NCBI GenBank assembly: GCA_030144725.1
Contig: JASKMD010000002.1
Coordinates: forward strand, 4,467,362-4,531,361
Reading direction: 5' to 3'
DNA from: Haematococcus lacustris
Taxonomy: Eukaryota > Chlorophyta > Chlorophyceae > Chlamydomonadales > Haematococcaceae
DNA length: 64,000 nucleotides
Part shown: in pieces, positions 1 through 18,289 of the stretch
Position numbering within the stretch: position 1 is the first letter of the stretch
How the letters are laid out: each line of letters begins with the position of its first letter
Notes under the pieces: generated by a model
Databases searched by the model: none
Seen by the model: only the letters and a program-made list of their open reading frames with translations
Told to the model about the DNA's origin: nothing
Translations under genes and position numbers: made by a program

Positions 1-1869
1 CACCATGGCATGTTGCTGCCACACACATTGGGTCTGTGAGTGTCGGCAAGGCACAGCCAATCATAGACGATGTAATAAAGCAGGGGCGTGGGGGCACTCC
101 ATGCCCCTGCCCCTGCGCCCCTGCCCCCGTTCATTGACAGCTGTAACACACAGACTCATAGGAACATGTCATGGTTGCGGGCACTCCACGCCTGAAAGCT
201 CTGGCTAGCCACTGCTGCGCACCAAGGCCTGTAGCCTGCACTGCCTAAGCTGCCCAGCTCCAGGTCATGGGCCCACCAGCCATAGGCAGGCCTACACGAC
301 CCCCTGCCAGCCTGCCTAGCCTGCCCAGCCTACCCAACTACCAGGGCACTCTGCGCGGCATGCCCAGTCGTATGTGCATGTTGCCGCTTCTGCATCTGCC
401 CCCTGCCCTGCAACACCATCTTGTGGCCACTGCGGCTGCTCCTGCGGCTGCAGCTGCTGCGGCTGCAGCTTTTGCTGGATCTGCTGCTGACGCATCTTTT
501 GGCATGGGCCCTGTTGGTGAGGGCAGTGGTGGCGCAGGGGAACCAGGAGGCTTGCTGCTCCTATTCCATTGTCACACACTGGCCGTGTTGCTGAGCCACA
601 CACCCAAACATCTGACTAGCATTCTCCACCCTGTGCTGCCTGCCTTGCTGCCTGCCATGCTGCGTGCTGCCGGGCTGCTTGCCGCGCTGCCATGCAGCTA
701 CGGTGCAACGCTACTCACACCGCACCACAGACGCAGAGAGACACATCACAGACTAACCTGGCTGTAGCTTGGGCTGTGCTGGGGCCTGCCCCACAGTAGA
801 CAAAGCGGGACCTGCAGCACGGGCCCACAGTGCATGGCTGTACTGCACAGCGGCATGGGCGCTGCACTGTGCATGACTGTACTGCACTGCGGCATGGGCG
901 CTGCACTGTACATGACTGTACTGCACAGCGGCATGGGCGCTGCACTGTGCATGACTGTACTGCACAGCGGCATGGGCGCTGCACTGTACATGGCTGTACT
1001 GCACAGCGGCATGGGCGCTGCACTGTGCATGACTGTACTGCACAGCGGCATGGGCGCTGCACTGTACATGGCTGTACTGCACAGCGGCATGGGCGCTGCA
1101 CTGTGCATGACTGTACTGCACAGCGGCATGGGCGCTGCACTGTACATGGCTGCGGTGCACAGCAGGTGGTGCAAGCCTGGGCCTGATCATGAATGGTCTT
1201 TCTGCCCCGCAGACACACCACACAGAGGTCGATGCTCATGGCAGTGAGCTGGTGCCTGAGCCGATGCTGGCTGGGTTGAGCTGCTTTGAGATTGGAGGCC
1301 GGTCTGAACGATACACCAAGTGATGCGTCGTTGTAGCTAGGGTGGCTGCGCTGCTTGACACTGTGTCATTGTGCAAGAGCACTAGACACCCCTATGAGTC
1401 TGTGGGGCTCCTTGTGAGTGCTGCAGTGATGTGCCGCTGGACTACTGCCAGCGCCTGGCTGACTGACGCTGCCTGTTTTGAGCGGCACCTGCGTCTTTCT
1501 GCGGCGCTGCAGGGTGGCTTGCAGCTGGGATTAGTGCACCTTGCGCCAGCAGTTCCTTGCGTACCTGATTAGGGTCCCTGCACACCATCAAGCCATGCCT
1601 TTATGCAAGCTGGTGCCTTGCATGCAAGCAGCAGCTAGCGGCCAAGAGCACTAGTCAAGATGCAATACAGCTGCACGTGGCATGTACAAAGTGTCGTGAC
1701 CCCAGCTAGGCCCTCCTACGCTGACTCTTACTTTGGGACAAGGTTTTGATAATACGGGTCGGACGATGCAAGCACAATTTCTTTGCTTGCGTCGTAATCC
1801 TACGCCGTGCACCAATGGTACGGGGCTTTACGACGCTCCGTCCCTGCATTCACGGGCTGTATAGCTCAC
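1..1869. other. Left edge, no gene resolved apart from the minisatellite
   Basis: Apart from the 39-bp array at 833-1144 I cannot support a gene here. Open frames at 267-767 (+) and 316-603 (-) are Ala-rich or Gln-rich readings of a CTG/CAG-like tract near 430-480 and have no recognisable domain. The remaining 3' exons of the CW zinc-finger gene that reads leftward from 2211 should lie in this stretch or beyond the window, but I could not identify them by splice sites. Confidence 0.5.
833..1144. repeat. 39-bp minisatellite with a 78-bp higher-order period
   Basis: Eight near-identical 39-bp units occur back to back. Consecutive units alternate in their last bases (ending GTG or GTA), and from the fourth unit onward also in their first bases (CATGACTG or CATGGCTG), giving a 78-bp dimeric period. 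A ninth, degenerate unit follows. Because 39 is divisible by three, several frames stay open on both strands, giving a 13-residue periodic translation; this is a property of the repeat and not evidence for a protein. Confidence 0.9.
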
Positions 1870-2211
1870 CTCTTCTGGAACCGAGCAGCTGGCCTGTGCT
1901 TTGTCGGGGTTCTGATTGCAAAACCTGCGACCGGCAGTCACAACAGTTTAGTTGAAAATCGCAGCCAACCTGCTTTCTGCAGAGGGCGCGCACCAGGCAC
2001 CGTCCTCCTCGACTATTGTTCCCGGAGGCAGCCTTCGCCATTTCTGGCAGGCATCGCACTGAACCCAGACCTCTTCCAACAGAATTGGCATCGGAAGTGG
2101 GGCCTCCAAAGGAAGCGGAAGGGGTCTGAATGCATCAGATCCCCCCGCTCGACCTTTACCCCGACCCCTTCCCCGACCCCGACCCGGTTTCCTCCCTGGG
2201 AGAGGAGGCAT
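1870..2211 (-). CDS. CW-type zinc-finger protein, two exons resolved (partial)
   Basis: Two exons read leftward: 1994-2211 and 1870-1924, joined GT-AG in phase 2. Together they encode a complete CW zinc-finger: a WVQCDACQKWRRLP segment in the first exon, then W-F-C-N-Q-N and A-S-C-S in the second, giving the four zinc-binding cysteines and the conserved tryptophans. CW domains bind histone H3 tails methylated at Lys4 and occur in plant and algal chromatin proteins, so a nuclear chromatin role is inferred. The exon before the domain codes an Arg/Gly-rich stretch ([12 protein letters not shown]) like an AT-hook or RGG tract. The ATG at 2211 is the first in frame, but a good acceptor lies just inside it (near 2196), so this could be an internal exon. 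Downstream exons past 1870 (donor GTGAGC) were not found. No full-length family assignment is possible. Confidence 0.72.
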
Positions 2212-3109
2212 GTTGATGCGTTCCTAGAGCGCTACATACGTGCTCACTGCCAGCTCCGCCGTTTCGTCGGTTGCAAAAAAGTTACAAAAAGGGCAGCAAG
2301 CATGTGTACAACCACACTGTGTGTCACTCTTCATATTGAGTGCCTGCTGTGTGTGGTATGTCATTGGGGGTGCACAACTACTCTAATGCCTTAAGGATGA
2401 GCCTGAGTACTTCCCATTGTTACGCGCCCCAGGTTACATCATTTCTACGGACACACACATTGTTTTTGTGACGGACCGCAACACACATTCATGACATGCC
2501 TAAATGTAGCTACTACTCCACCAAACAAGCTCTAATTGTGTGCTTTCATCGACATTGGCTTGCCACTGTTATCTGGTCACTGGTATTCGAAGAAACCCGA
2601 GGACGCTTCAATTGCATTGTAGCTGTGAGAGATTACCCACAGTCAAACAAGTTGTTCCATGTTCTATGAGTTTTGCTTGACTGTTATCATGACACCAGTT
2701 GTTCAATGTGTCATATGCCGTCTGCTGAGGATGTATGCTGGGCGGCAGTGGGCAATGGCAGGCTGACGAATACGTAGTTGTACGACACCCAGAATATGTG
2801 CCGTAGCGATCATTGATCGCAATAAAGCCTTGTGGAGCAGGCGAGAATGTATGTAAAAGGTGTCTCTACATCAAGCACGGGACATCGCTGCTCCGTCGAC
2901 AGGTATCATGCACGCCCGCGGCTATCCGCAGTCAGCTTGTGATACTCTAGTGCTCGCTCAACCCTCTCAACGTGCCCACCCCCCCAGCGCATCGCAGGTG
3001 CAACAAGGTGCAGGGCGCGCTCCCGCGCGGTTTGCCGGTAGTGCCGACTGGAACGGCCGGCACTGCGTTGCCTCGCTACCGCTCAGCGATATTGAGCTGC
3101 GTTACTCGT
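2212..3109. other. Intergenic, no gene seen
   Basis: Lies between the CPN60 beta stop (3110) and the CW zinc-finger exon, both on the minus strand. It should contain the CPN60 beta 3' UTR and possibly the promoter or upstream exons of the CW gene. The short open frames here show no domain or splice-site support. Confidence 0.5.
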
Positions 3110-6100
3110 CTAGTAATCGTAGTCCCCGCCAGCAGGAGGCCCAGCTGGGGCCTTCTCCCGTTCAGGGATCTCAGTGACCACCACGTCAGCCAGCAGGAAG
3201 GTCTTGGCCACTGACACACTGTTCTCCATCGTACACCGCACCACCTGCGGCCAACCAGCGAGGCAGAAGGTGCTTAGTGCTGTTTGCCTGTGCTGTCTGC
3301 CTGGAGCGCACAAACGACCTGAAACCGAACAGCGTGGGCTGCCCGATGAGCATAGCACACAACCGTGTCAGTGAACATGTGAATGCTTGGGTATGCATTG
3401 GCTCTAGGGCACCGGGGATGCACAAGGGTATGTGTATGGCAACTTGCTCTAAGCAAGAGGCATTACCTTAGTAGGGTCGATGATGCCTGCCTCCATGAGG
3501 TCCTCGAACTTGTCTGTTGCTGCGTTGTAACCGAAGCTCAGGTTGGCCTGACCCTCCACCACCTGAGGCGGTAAACAGCAACAAACGCAACATCAGGCAG
3601 CACCAAAAGGCAAGGGCATGCTCATCACAGTCACGGCCCAGAAGGGAGTCAAGGTGGGTGGTAGTGAAGGTTGTGAATCACGACTGTTGGCCATGGCCTG
3701 CAGTTGCCTGACGCACTGGTAGGATGACTAGGCTGTCTTGGCAAGTGGCACCTGTTCGCAGTCTCAGCAACATACTGACGCATCGCAGGCCATCAGCAAT
3801 GAAGTTAGCACCACCGCTCTTCTTCGTCGTGTTTGTCTAGCACCAAGTAGTGCCTTACACACTCACCTTTGCCACCCGACCAGCACATCCCCCCACAGCA
3901 ACACACCCACCTGACATCAGCTTAATGAGCACGGATGCAGGCAGGGGCGGGGCAGGGGTGCCTCCCCCCTCGCTGCCTACCTTTTGCATCACCACGCTGC
4001 CATTGACCCCCGCATTAGAGGCGATGAGCCGCAGGGGGTAAGGCAGCGCCTTGCGGATGATGTCTGCGCCCAGCTTCTGCTCATCATTGGTCAAGGTCGC
4101 CTTGAACTCGTCCACCTACAGACACACCCATACCATACTGGGCATACCTACCTACCTGCCATCCCGCCTGCCCGCCCACCTGCCTACTGACATTACCCAC
4201 ACCCTACTAGTCCACTGCCTGGTGTGTGGTTAATGAATTGCTCACCCACACAAGTACAGCCAACCTCCACAGCCACATCAGGCATACCAGTGACCATCGC
4301 CAGCCAGCCAGCAGCCATCGCAGGAAACACCGGGCATGGCCAAACCAGGCCCCTGTGCCCCATCCCACGCCCCTCTGACCAGGCCAGTGCAGCCCTGGTC
4401 ACACTGGGCTGTTCAGCAGTTCACACCTTTTGTGAGAGCTTGAGCAGGGTGCAGCCGCCACCAATCACAATGCCCTCCTCCACTGCAGCCTTGGTGGCAT
4501 TCAGCGCATCCTCCACTCGCAGCTTCTTCTCTTTCAACTCCGTCTCTGTCTGTGCGCCGACCTGTGGCACCACCGCCCAACATCACGGTGGAGGCAGGCA
4601 AGACAGCTGGCACGGCTGGCAGCCAAGGCAGGTAGGTGCAGCTCCCAGGCATTAACGGTGCCTAGGGCCGAGGCCCAGATGTGAGCAGCACCGTGACTAC
4701 AGGCATGCCTGGCCTGCTTTTTCACTAACAGCCAAACTGCTTCACACTATAGCCCTGCTCTACCTGCTCTACTATGCCTGACCGATGGATCCCACCTCGC
4801 CTGACATAAGCTCCTGTCCTGTCCTGTCCTGTCCTGAAAGCAAATCCCACCATGCCTGACAGAAGCCCCACCACGCCCCACCCTGTCTGCCCTATGTCTG
4901 CAGGCTTACCTGGATGATGGCCACACCCCCGGACAGGCGGGCAATGCGCTCATTCAGCTTCTCGCGCTCATACTCCTGCACAGGCACACATCACTAGGCT
5001 CAGCAGATGTAAAGCAAAGGTAGCATGTGGTCCATGTACAACAGCTGCATTGTCTTCCTTCATACCCCTCCCCTTCCCCCTTTCCCTCGTGCTGCTTCAG
5101 TGCAACTTGGCAGGCAGGACCCGACTCCCTGTAATGCACAGGGCCCTCTCCCTGCCCCGTCCTCCAGACACCCTCCCCCTCCCCCTCCCCCTCCCCCTCC
5201 CCCCTCCCCCTCCTCCTCCCCCTCCCCCTCCCCCTCCCCCTGCCCCGTCCTCCAGACCCCCTCCCCCTCCAGACCCCCTCCCCCTCCCCCATTAAACTAC
5301 CACTCCACTTGGCAGCCCCTGGAAGCTCTGACACCTGGCTGCTCAGGACAGGACTGCTGGCCGCTGCCACTGCAGGCAGGCAGCGCTGGGCTGCGCCACC
5401 CGGATGGCATCAGTGCTGCAGCAGCTGGCAGCGCCCACCTGCTCAGTGTCAGCTGCCAAGTTGCGGATCTGTCGCACTCGGGCGGCAACGTCCTGGGCGG
5501 TGCTGCCATCACCCACAATCGTGCATGACTCCTTGCCAATGGTGACCTGTGCAGCAGGCATGGCAACGGCAGCAGCATGAGGGCGACAGCAGTAGTGGTG
5601 ATAACAGCAGCAGCAGCAGCTATGAGAGAGCAGCAATGGAGGCAGCAGCAGCAGCAACCCAACCCAACCCAGACTTTGCCAACACAAATCAGGCTATTGC
5701 CAGCTTTGTTCACTCCTGCTCATGCCACACACTTTGCCAGCGATAGCAGCAGCAGCAGCAGTAGCTGCTCCCTCACTGGCATCAGCACCATTGCTGCTGC
5801 AGGTGATGCACCCTGATCACCCTACACCCACCTTGGCAGCGATGCCCAGCACCTCCTCCCCTGCCTTCTCCAGGCTGATGCCTAGCTCATCCTTCACCAG
5901 CTGCCCGCCTGTCAGGATGGCAATGTCCTCAAGGTAGCTGGTCTTGCGCTCACCGAACCCAGGCGCCTTGACAGCCACCACCTGCAGCACCAGGCGGAGC
6001 ACAAGCCAGGGTGGCCACAGTCTGCTGCCCGCCCCACTCCACCCTATCACTCACTCACTCAACAGTCAGTGTCACACCTGGTTGCTCAACAAATACATCT

Positions 6101-9100
6101 CACACCCAGCCAACCAACAAGGGCACCACCTGGACACCTCTTCAGAGGCCAACCCTGCCTTCCACCATCCACCATCCCACCCACCCATCCACCATCCCAC
6201 CCACCCATCCACCAGCCCACCCACCCACCCACCCACCCACCCACCCACCCACCCACATACCCGCCCACCACCCACCCACCCACCAGCCCACCCACCCGCC
6301 CACCCACCCGCCCACCCGCCCACCCGCCCACCCACCCACCCACCCACCCACCCACCCACCCACCCACCCACCCACCCACCCACCCACCCACCCACCCACC
6401 CACCCGCCCGCCCGCCCACCCACCATCACCCTCCATCCACCAGCCCACCATCACCATCACCCTCCACCCACCAGCCCACCCACCCACCCGCCCGCCCGCC
6501 CGCCCGCCCGCCCGCCCGCCCGCCCGCCCGCCCGCCCACCCACCAGCCCACCCACCCACCCACCAGCCCACCCACCCACCCACCAGCCCACCATCACCCT
6601 CCACCCACCAGCCCACCATCACCCTCCACCCACCCGCCCACCCACCCACCCACCCACCCGCCCACCCACCCACCCGCCCACCCACCCACCCACCCGCCCA
6701 CCCACCATCACCCTCCACCCACCAGCCCACCCACCCACCCAGCAGCTCTCCACCAAGTACCAGGGACTTCCTCAGGACCCTCCTCAGGGGTCACCCCAGC
6801 CTCCCACCTTCAGGGTGCCTCGCAGCTTGTTGACCACCAGGGTGGCCAGGGCCTCCTGCTCCACGTCCTCCGCCATGATCAGGAGCGGGAAGTTGGCCTT
6901 GATGGCGCCCTCCAGCAGCCCAATGATCTCCCGGGCTGTGCTGATCTTCTTGTCCACCAGCAGCACGCGGCAGTTCTCATACTCGCACACCTAGGAGGAC
7001 AAGCCACAGCGCACATCAGCAGCACAGGGGCAGGGCGCGCTAGGGGCAAAGCTGAGCTAGGGCCCGTGTACATTAGGGAGCTAGGGCCCGTGTACATCAG
7101 GGAGCAAGGGGAGGAGAGGCAGCACTGGGCAGCAGCCCTCAGATAGGATACACATTTTTTCCCATCTGTCTTCTTCAACTGACCAAAAGCCCTGCCAGCC
7201 TCCCCACCCCACCTTCAACCTCACCCCACCGTCAACCTTACCCCACCGCACCCCACCCCAGCTGGCCAGCCCCTCCCCACCCTAGCTAGGCCGCCCACCC
7301 ACCATGCGCTCTGGGTCAGTGACGAAGTAGGGGGAGTAGTAGCCGCGGTCAAACTGCATGCCCTCCACGAAGGTCAGGCTGTTCTCAGCAGTCTTGCTCT
7401 CCTCCATTGTCACCACTCCCTGACGGCCCACCTTGGCCATGGCATCGGAAATCAGCTTGCCAATCTCAGCATTGTTGCCTGTGAGAGAGCCATGGTGGGG
7501 CAGGGGAGGGAAGGTGTGCATGGGTCAGCAAGGGCTAAGACTTGATAGCTAGGCACATTCCTGGTTGCAGGCGTGATGTGTGCATCATAGGTCAGATGGA
7601 GCGATGCTGTGGATCAGATGGAGCCGTGAGGATGCAGCCAGTCCAGCTGTGTCAGCTGCTTAGCCCAGCCAGCACTCCCCCGTCACATTTCAGGTGGATC
7701 CAGCGTGGACAAAGGATTGCTCATGCAGATGGTGCATGCAGATGCTGAAGTCAACCTAGTGTTTTGTTGCTTGTGGTACGTGGCGTGCTGTGAAGCCCGA
7801 TGCTCAGCTGCCCAGCTCAGTCCTGCGGCTCCATTGCTGGTGGTATGTGGCATGGTGTGCGGCATGACTGGGCGCAGCTGATTTGTTCACCAGCCTGGCT
7901 ACTGCACACGCAGGTGTACAAGTCAGCAAGCATGCCGGCCAGCAGCCAGAGCACTGGCATCAGCCGGCACCCACCTGCCGACACTGAGGCAACATTGGCC
8001 AGGTCCTTATCGGTACGAATTTCCACGCTCATGTTCTTCAGCTCCTTCACCTGCATGAAGTCCCATGCCCCATGCAGCCACATGGCTCAGGCACCATGGG
8101 GTCAATGTGTACAAGAACTTTCATTTCTTACCCATGGCCCCCTTCAAACTGTTCCTGCTCTATCACATGATGCTGACGCCAACACTGCCCTGCTGATGCC
8201 ATCATGGCAGCTGTTGCCTTGCCTCCGTGCCACGCCATGCTGCTGCTGCCCATGCTGCTGCCCATGCCCCTGCCCCTGCCCTCCTGGTGGTCTCACAGTG
8301 CACCACCCAGCGTACCAGGTGCATCACGGTCTTCTCCATGCCCCTGACCAGCTGCACTGGGTTGGTGCCTGCGCTCACGATCTTCATGCCCTCCGCAATG
8401 AAGGCCGCGGACAGCACAGTGGCAGTGGTGGTGCCATCGCCTGCGGTGTCGTTAGTCTTGGCTGCGGCCTGGCAGGAGCAGCAGTCAAGGGGAGTGGAGT
8501 CAAGAGAGGTCTGGCATCGCTGGCTGAGTCTTGTAGATAGCTGAGCACAGTGGCGTTGCTGGGGACATCCACTGTGTACCTGATTATGATGGGAGGGGGC
8601 GGTGGCATGGCACCAGGGGTGTCCATTAGGCCAAGGATGAGGAATGCATCAATGGGCTTGTGAAGGGGAACAGGGTCAAGGGCAATGCATGGTACCGCAG
8701 TAAAGCCCACTACTGTTGCCCATGGCATGTCACACAATACACACACACAGGTCACACCTGGCGCACAAGCTTAGCCCCGATGTTCTCCACTGGGTCCTCC
8801 AGCTCCACCTCCTTTGCAATGGTCACGCCATCATTCACGATCTTAGGTGATCCGTACTTTGACTCCAGCACCACATTGCGCCCCTGCACCGCCGCCGCCA
8901 CCACTACAATTGACAAGATCCCTGACGCCCCTTGCAATTCTATTTCATGCAGGGGCCTTCTTTGCAGCACCACCCCTCTCCCTCCACAGCCCTCGCCCGC
9001 AGCCAGCGACACAAAGACACGCCCGTGACAGGCGGCATTATGAGAAACCAGAACTGCAGACATGTTCTGGACTTGCTGGTCTGGCAACTGCCCTTTCGCA

Positions 9101-9394
9101 TGACATGCCAAGAGCCAGACAGACCACAAGGTGGCTGCGCTGCATAGCTGACAGCTGGCCCCTGGCTGCCTTAGGCACCTTGGGCCCAATCGTCACGCCC
9201 ACAACAGTGGCCAGCTTGTCTGCCCCGGCCTGCATGCGCTTCAACGCCTCCATGTTGCGGTTGAAGTGCAACTCCTTGGCCGCCTGAACCACCACATGCT
9301 TCCTGCGATCCCAGCACGCAACAGACCGAGGTGCGGGAGGAAATACAGCGTCGACGAGGCGCCTGCGTGCGACGCTTGGCGTGCTCCGAAGCAT
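3110..9394 (-). CDS. CPN60B: Plastid chaperonin 60 subunit beta (RuBisCO-binding protein beta)
   Basis: Group I chaperonin (GroEL family), expected to fold RuBisCO and other proteins in the chloroplast stroma with CPN60 alpha and Cpn20/Cpn10. Thirteen exons: 9179-9394, 8758-8883, 8316-8468, 7975-8050, 7303-7478, 6808-6990, 5832-5981, 5439-5546, 4910-4975, 4427-4561, 3981-4115, 3467-3562, 3110-3244. All introns are GT-AG and phases join to 584 aa, the usual size. Visible signatures are [20 protein letters not shown] and [10 protein letters not shown] (beta-type, not alpha), the ATPase GDGTTTA loop with Asp about 125, [17 protein letters not shown], and a C-terminus ending GGDYDY. The chosen ATG gives an Arg-rich transit peptide of about 40 residues ending before AAKELHF; an upstream in-frame ATG at 9595 would add 67 residues. 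Intron 6 holds a 0.6-kb CCCA/CCCG array. Divergent from the lysyl-tRNA synthetase gene. Confidence 0.96.
5160..5292. repeat. Pyrimidine CCCTCC-type simple repeat in CPN60B intron 8
   Basis: Near-pure C/T tract of CCCCCT and CCCTCC units interrupted by two CCGTCCTCCAGAC spacers. It lies inside the intron between the exons at 4910-4975 and 5439-5546, so the G-rich strand is the transcribed RNA sense. Confidence 0.9.
6158..6745. repeat. CCCA/CCCG tetranucleotide array in CPN60B intron 6
   Basis: About 590 bp of CCCA units with blocks of CCCG and scattered CCAT interruptions, filling most of the intron between exons 6 and 7. The pre-mRNA sense strand is GGGT/GGGC-rich. The long Pro/His/Thr open frames through it on the plus strand are artefacts of the 4-bp repeat. 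Confidence 0.95.
7056..7104. repeat. Two tandem copies of a 24-bp GTGTACAT element
   Basis: The unit beginning AGCTAGGGCCCGTGTACAT and ending AGGG is repeated twice with one substitution (ATTAGGG or ATCAGGG). It lies in the intron between CPN60B exons 5 and 6. Confidence 0.8.
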
Positions 9395-10072
9395 CGATGC
9401 TTCCGCAGCCGTCGACGGCTTTTCACACAGACTGCCAATGGCAGTACTAAGGGCATACGGCTTGTGCTGTGTAGCCGATGCACTCCCTGCTAAAGTGCGT
9501 GCCGCCCCACCTGCTCGCACGAGCCGGACCGAACGGCGCTGTGACCCTGCTGTTCCCCGCCAGGGACCTGCGTGCAATTGGTGTAAGGTAATCAATTCAG
9601 CTTGTCGCCGCGTGCAGTCAAAAGCACCTCGGCACCCACCTCTGGGTGCTTGTGTTCATTGTTGCGATGCGATGCGATAGTGGTCTGTCTGCTGCGATCG
9701 GTAGAAGCGACGTGAATGTCGCCTAGTTTCTGGTACATTCGTTCGTTGCATACATTTTTTGGCTGAGATACCAAACCCCTCGCAAAGGGGATGTGTGTGA
9801 GTAAGAGCTATAGATTTAGTTAGAGCTCTTGCTAGTAGTAGACCTGGAGGCACACACACCAGAAGGCTGAGCTGAAGTGGGCAGTAGGCACACTGTCAGT
9901 AGCCTTTACAATAATGATCTCGCAGCCTGTATTTGATAACAACTCGTGCTTTATTTTGGTGTAGCATGAGGGCCGTAGGGATTGCAACTTGTGCTTGGCT
10001 TGGAGGTGCACGGTTGCAAGTTCGTTTTCCTCCTCTTTGTATCTTTTTCTGGTTTGCTTGTAATCCTCGCTC

Positions 10073-10107
<35 letters not shown>

Positions 10108-10221
10108 CCCCATGTTCGGGCCTGATGAATACCTCATTTGCCATTGGCAAACGCAGTGCGCCATAAGCAAGCACAGTTGAAGCAGCTTCACTAACGGTAC
10201 CAGCCACACGCCGGCGAGGGA
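9395..10221. promoter_or_regulatory. Shared divergent promoter region of CPN60B and LysRS, with poly(A) tract
   Basis: The two ATGs point away from each other across about 0.8 kb (0.6 kb if CPN60B starts at 9595), so both promoters must lie here. The clearest feature is a run of 30 A at 10077-10106, preceded by TCTTAT. Such a run is a candidate nucleosome-depleting element or a retroposed poly(A) end; I cannot tell which. No plant-type core element is convincing by eye. Confidence 0.5.
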
Positions 10222-17877
<7,656 letters not shown>

Positions 17878-18289
17878 ACAAAACCTTAAGTTCCTTACGA
17901 CTTTTGTATTTCTTTCGCAAGCTGGGGTTTGTCGCTGCGACCTCGCCCATCATGTCACCCAACCCATTCACATCGAGACCTACTAAAGCGTCTACCTCAC
18001 AGTACACGGCCAATCATTCTATCAAGGCCAATCCTTGTGTCCATGCAGGAAGAGCTTAATCCACACTGAACTGCGTCAAGACTGGTCAACCACACTCGCC
18101 CTGATCCACATTTGCTTCGTGTCTAACGCGATCGCTCCTTGTATGAAAGCCGGTTCGCCATTGTGCCATTGCGCTGCGGTCACGAGTCACGTCACGTTGC
18201 ATCGGCGATCATGCGCTAGTTCGTTACGCCGCGTCCGCCTGCCGCCAGGTTGCTCGATCGCCTTTGCTGAGTCATTTCGGAACTCCCCA
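17878..18289. other. Convergent 3' intergenic region, LysRS / bestrophin A
   Basis: About 410 bp hold both 3' UTRs. A segment at 18014-18075 is repeated on the other side of bestrophin A at 23517-23583. No other gene is seen. Confidence 0.6.
18014..18075 (+). repeat. Dispersed repeat copy 1 (left flank of bestrophin A)
   Basis: Contains TGTGTCCATGCAGGA and GAGCTTAATCCACACT; matches 23517-23583 in the same orientation with a few substitutions and a small indel. Confidence 0.75.

Noticed and set aside
267..767. Ala-rich 166-codon frame and its antisense Gln-rich frame
   Set aside because: Low-complexity CTG/GCN tract without domain, splice logic or conserved motif; could be an exon of the CW gene but cannot be supported.
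833..1144. CRISPR-like regularity
   Set aside because: Contiguous tandem units without unique spacers in a eukaryotic genome; a minisatellite.
6072..7146. Long Pro/His/Thr-rich open frames up to 400 codons
   Set aside because: They read through the CCCA/CCCG array in CPN60B intron 6 and overlap conserved exons in the wrong strand or frame.
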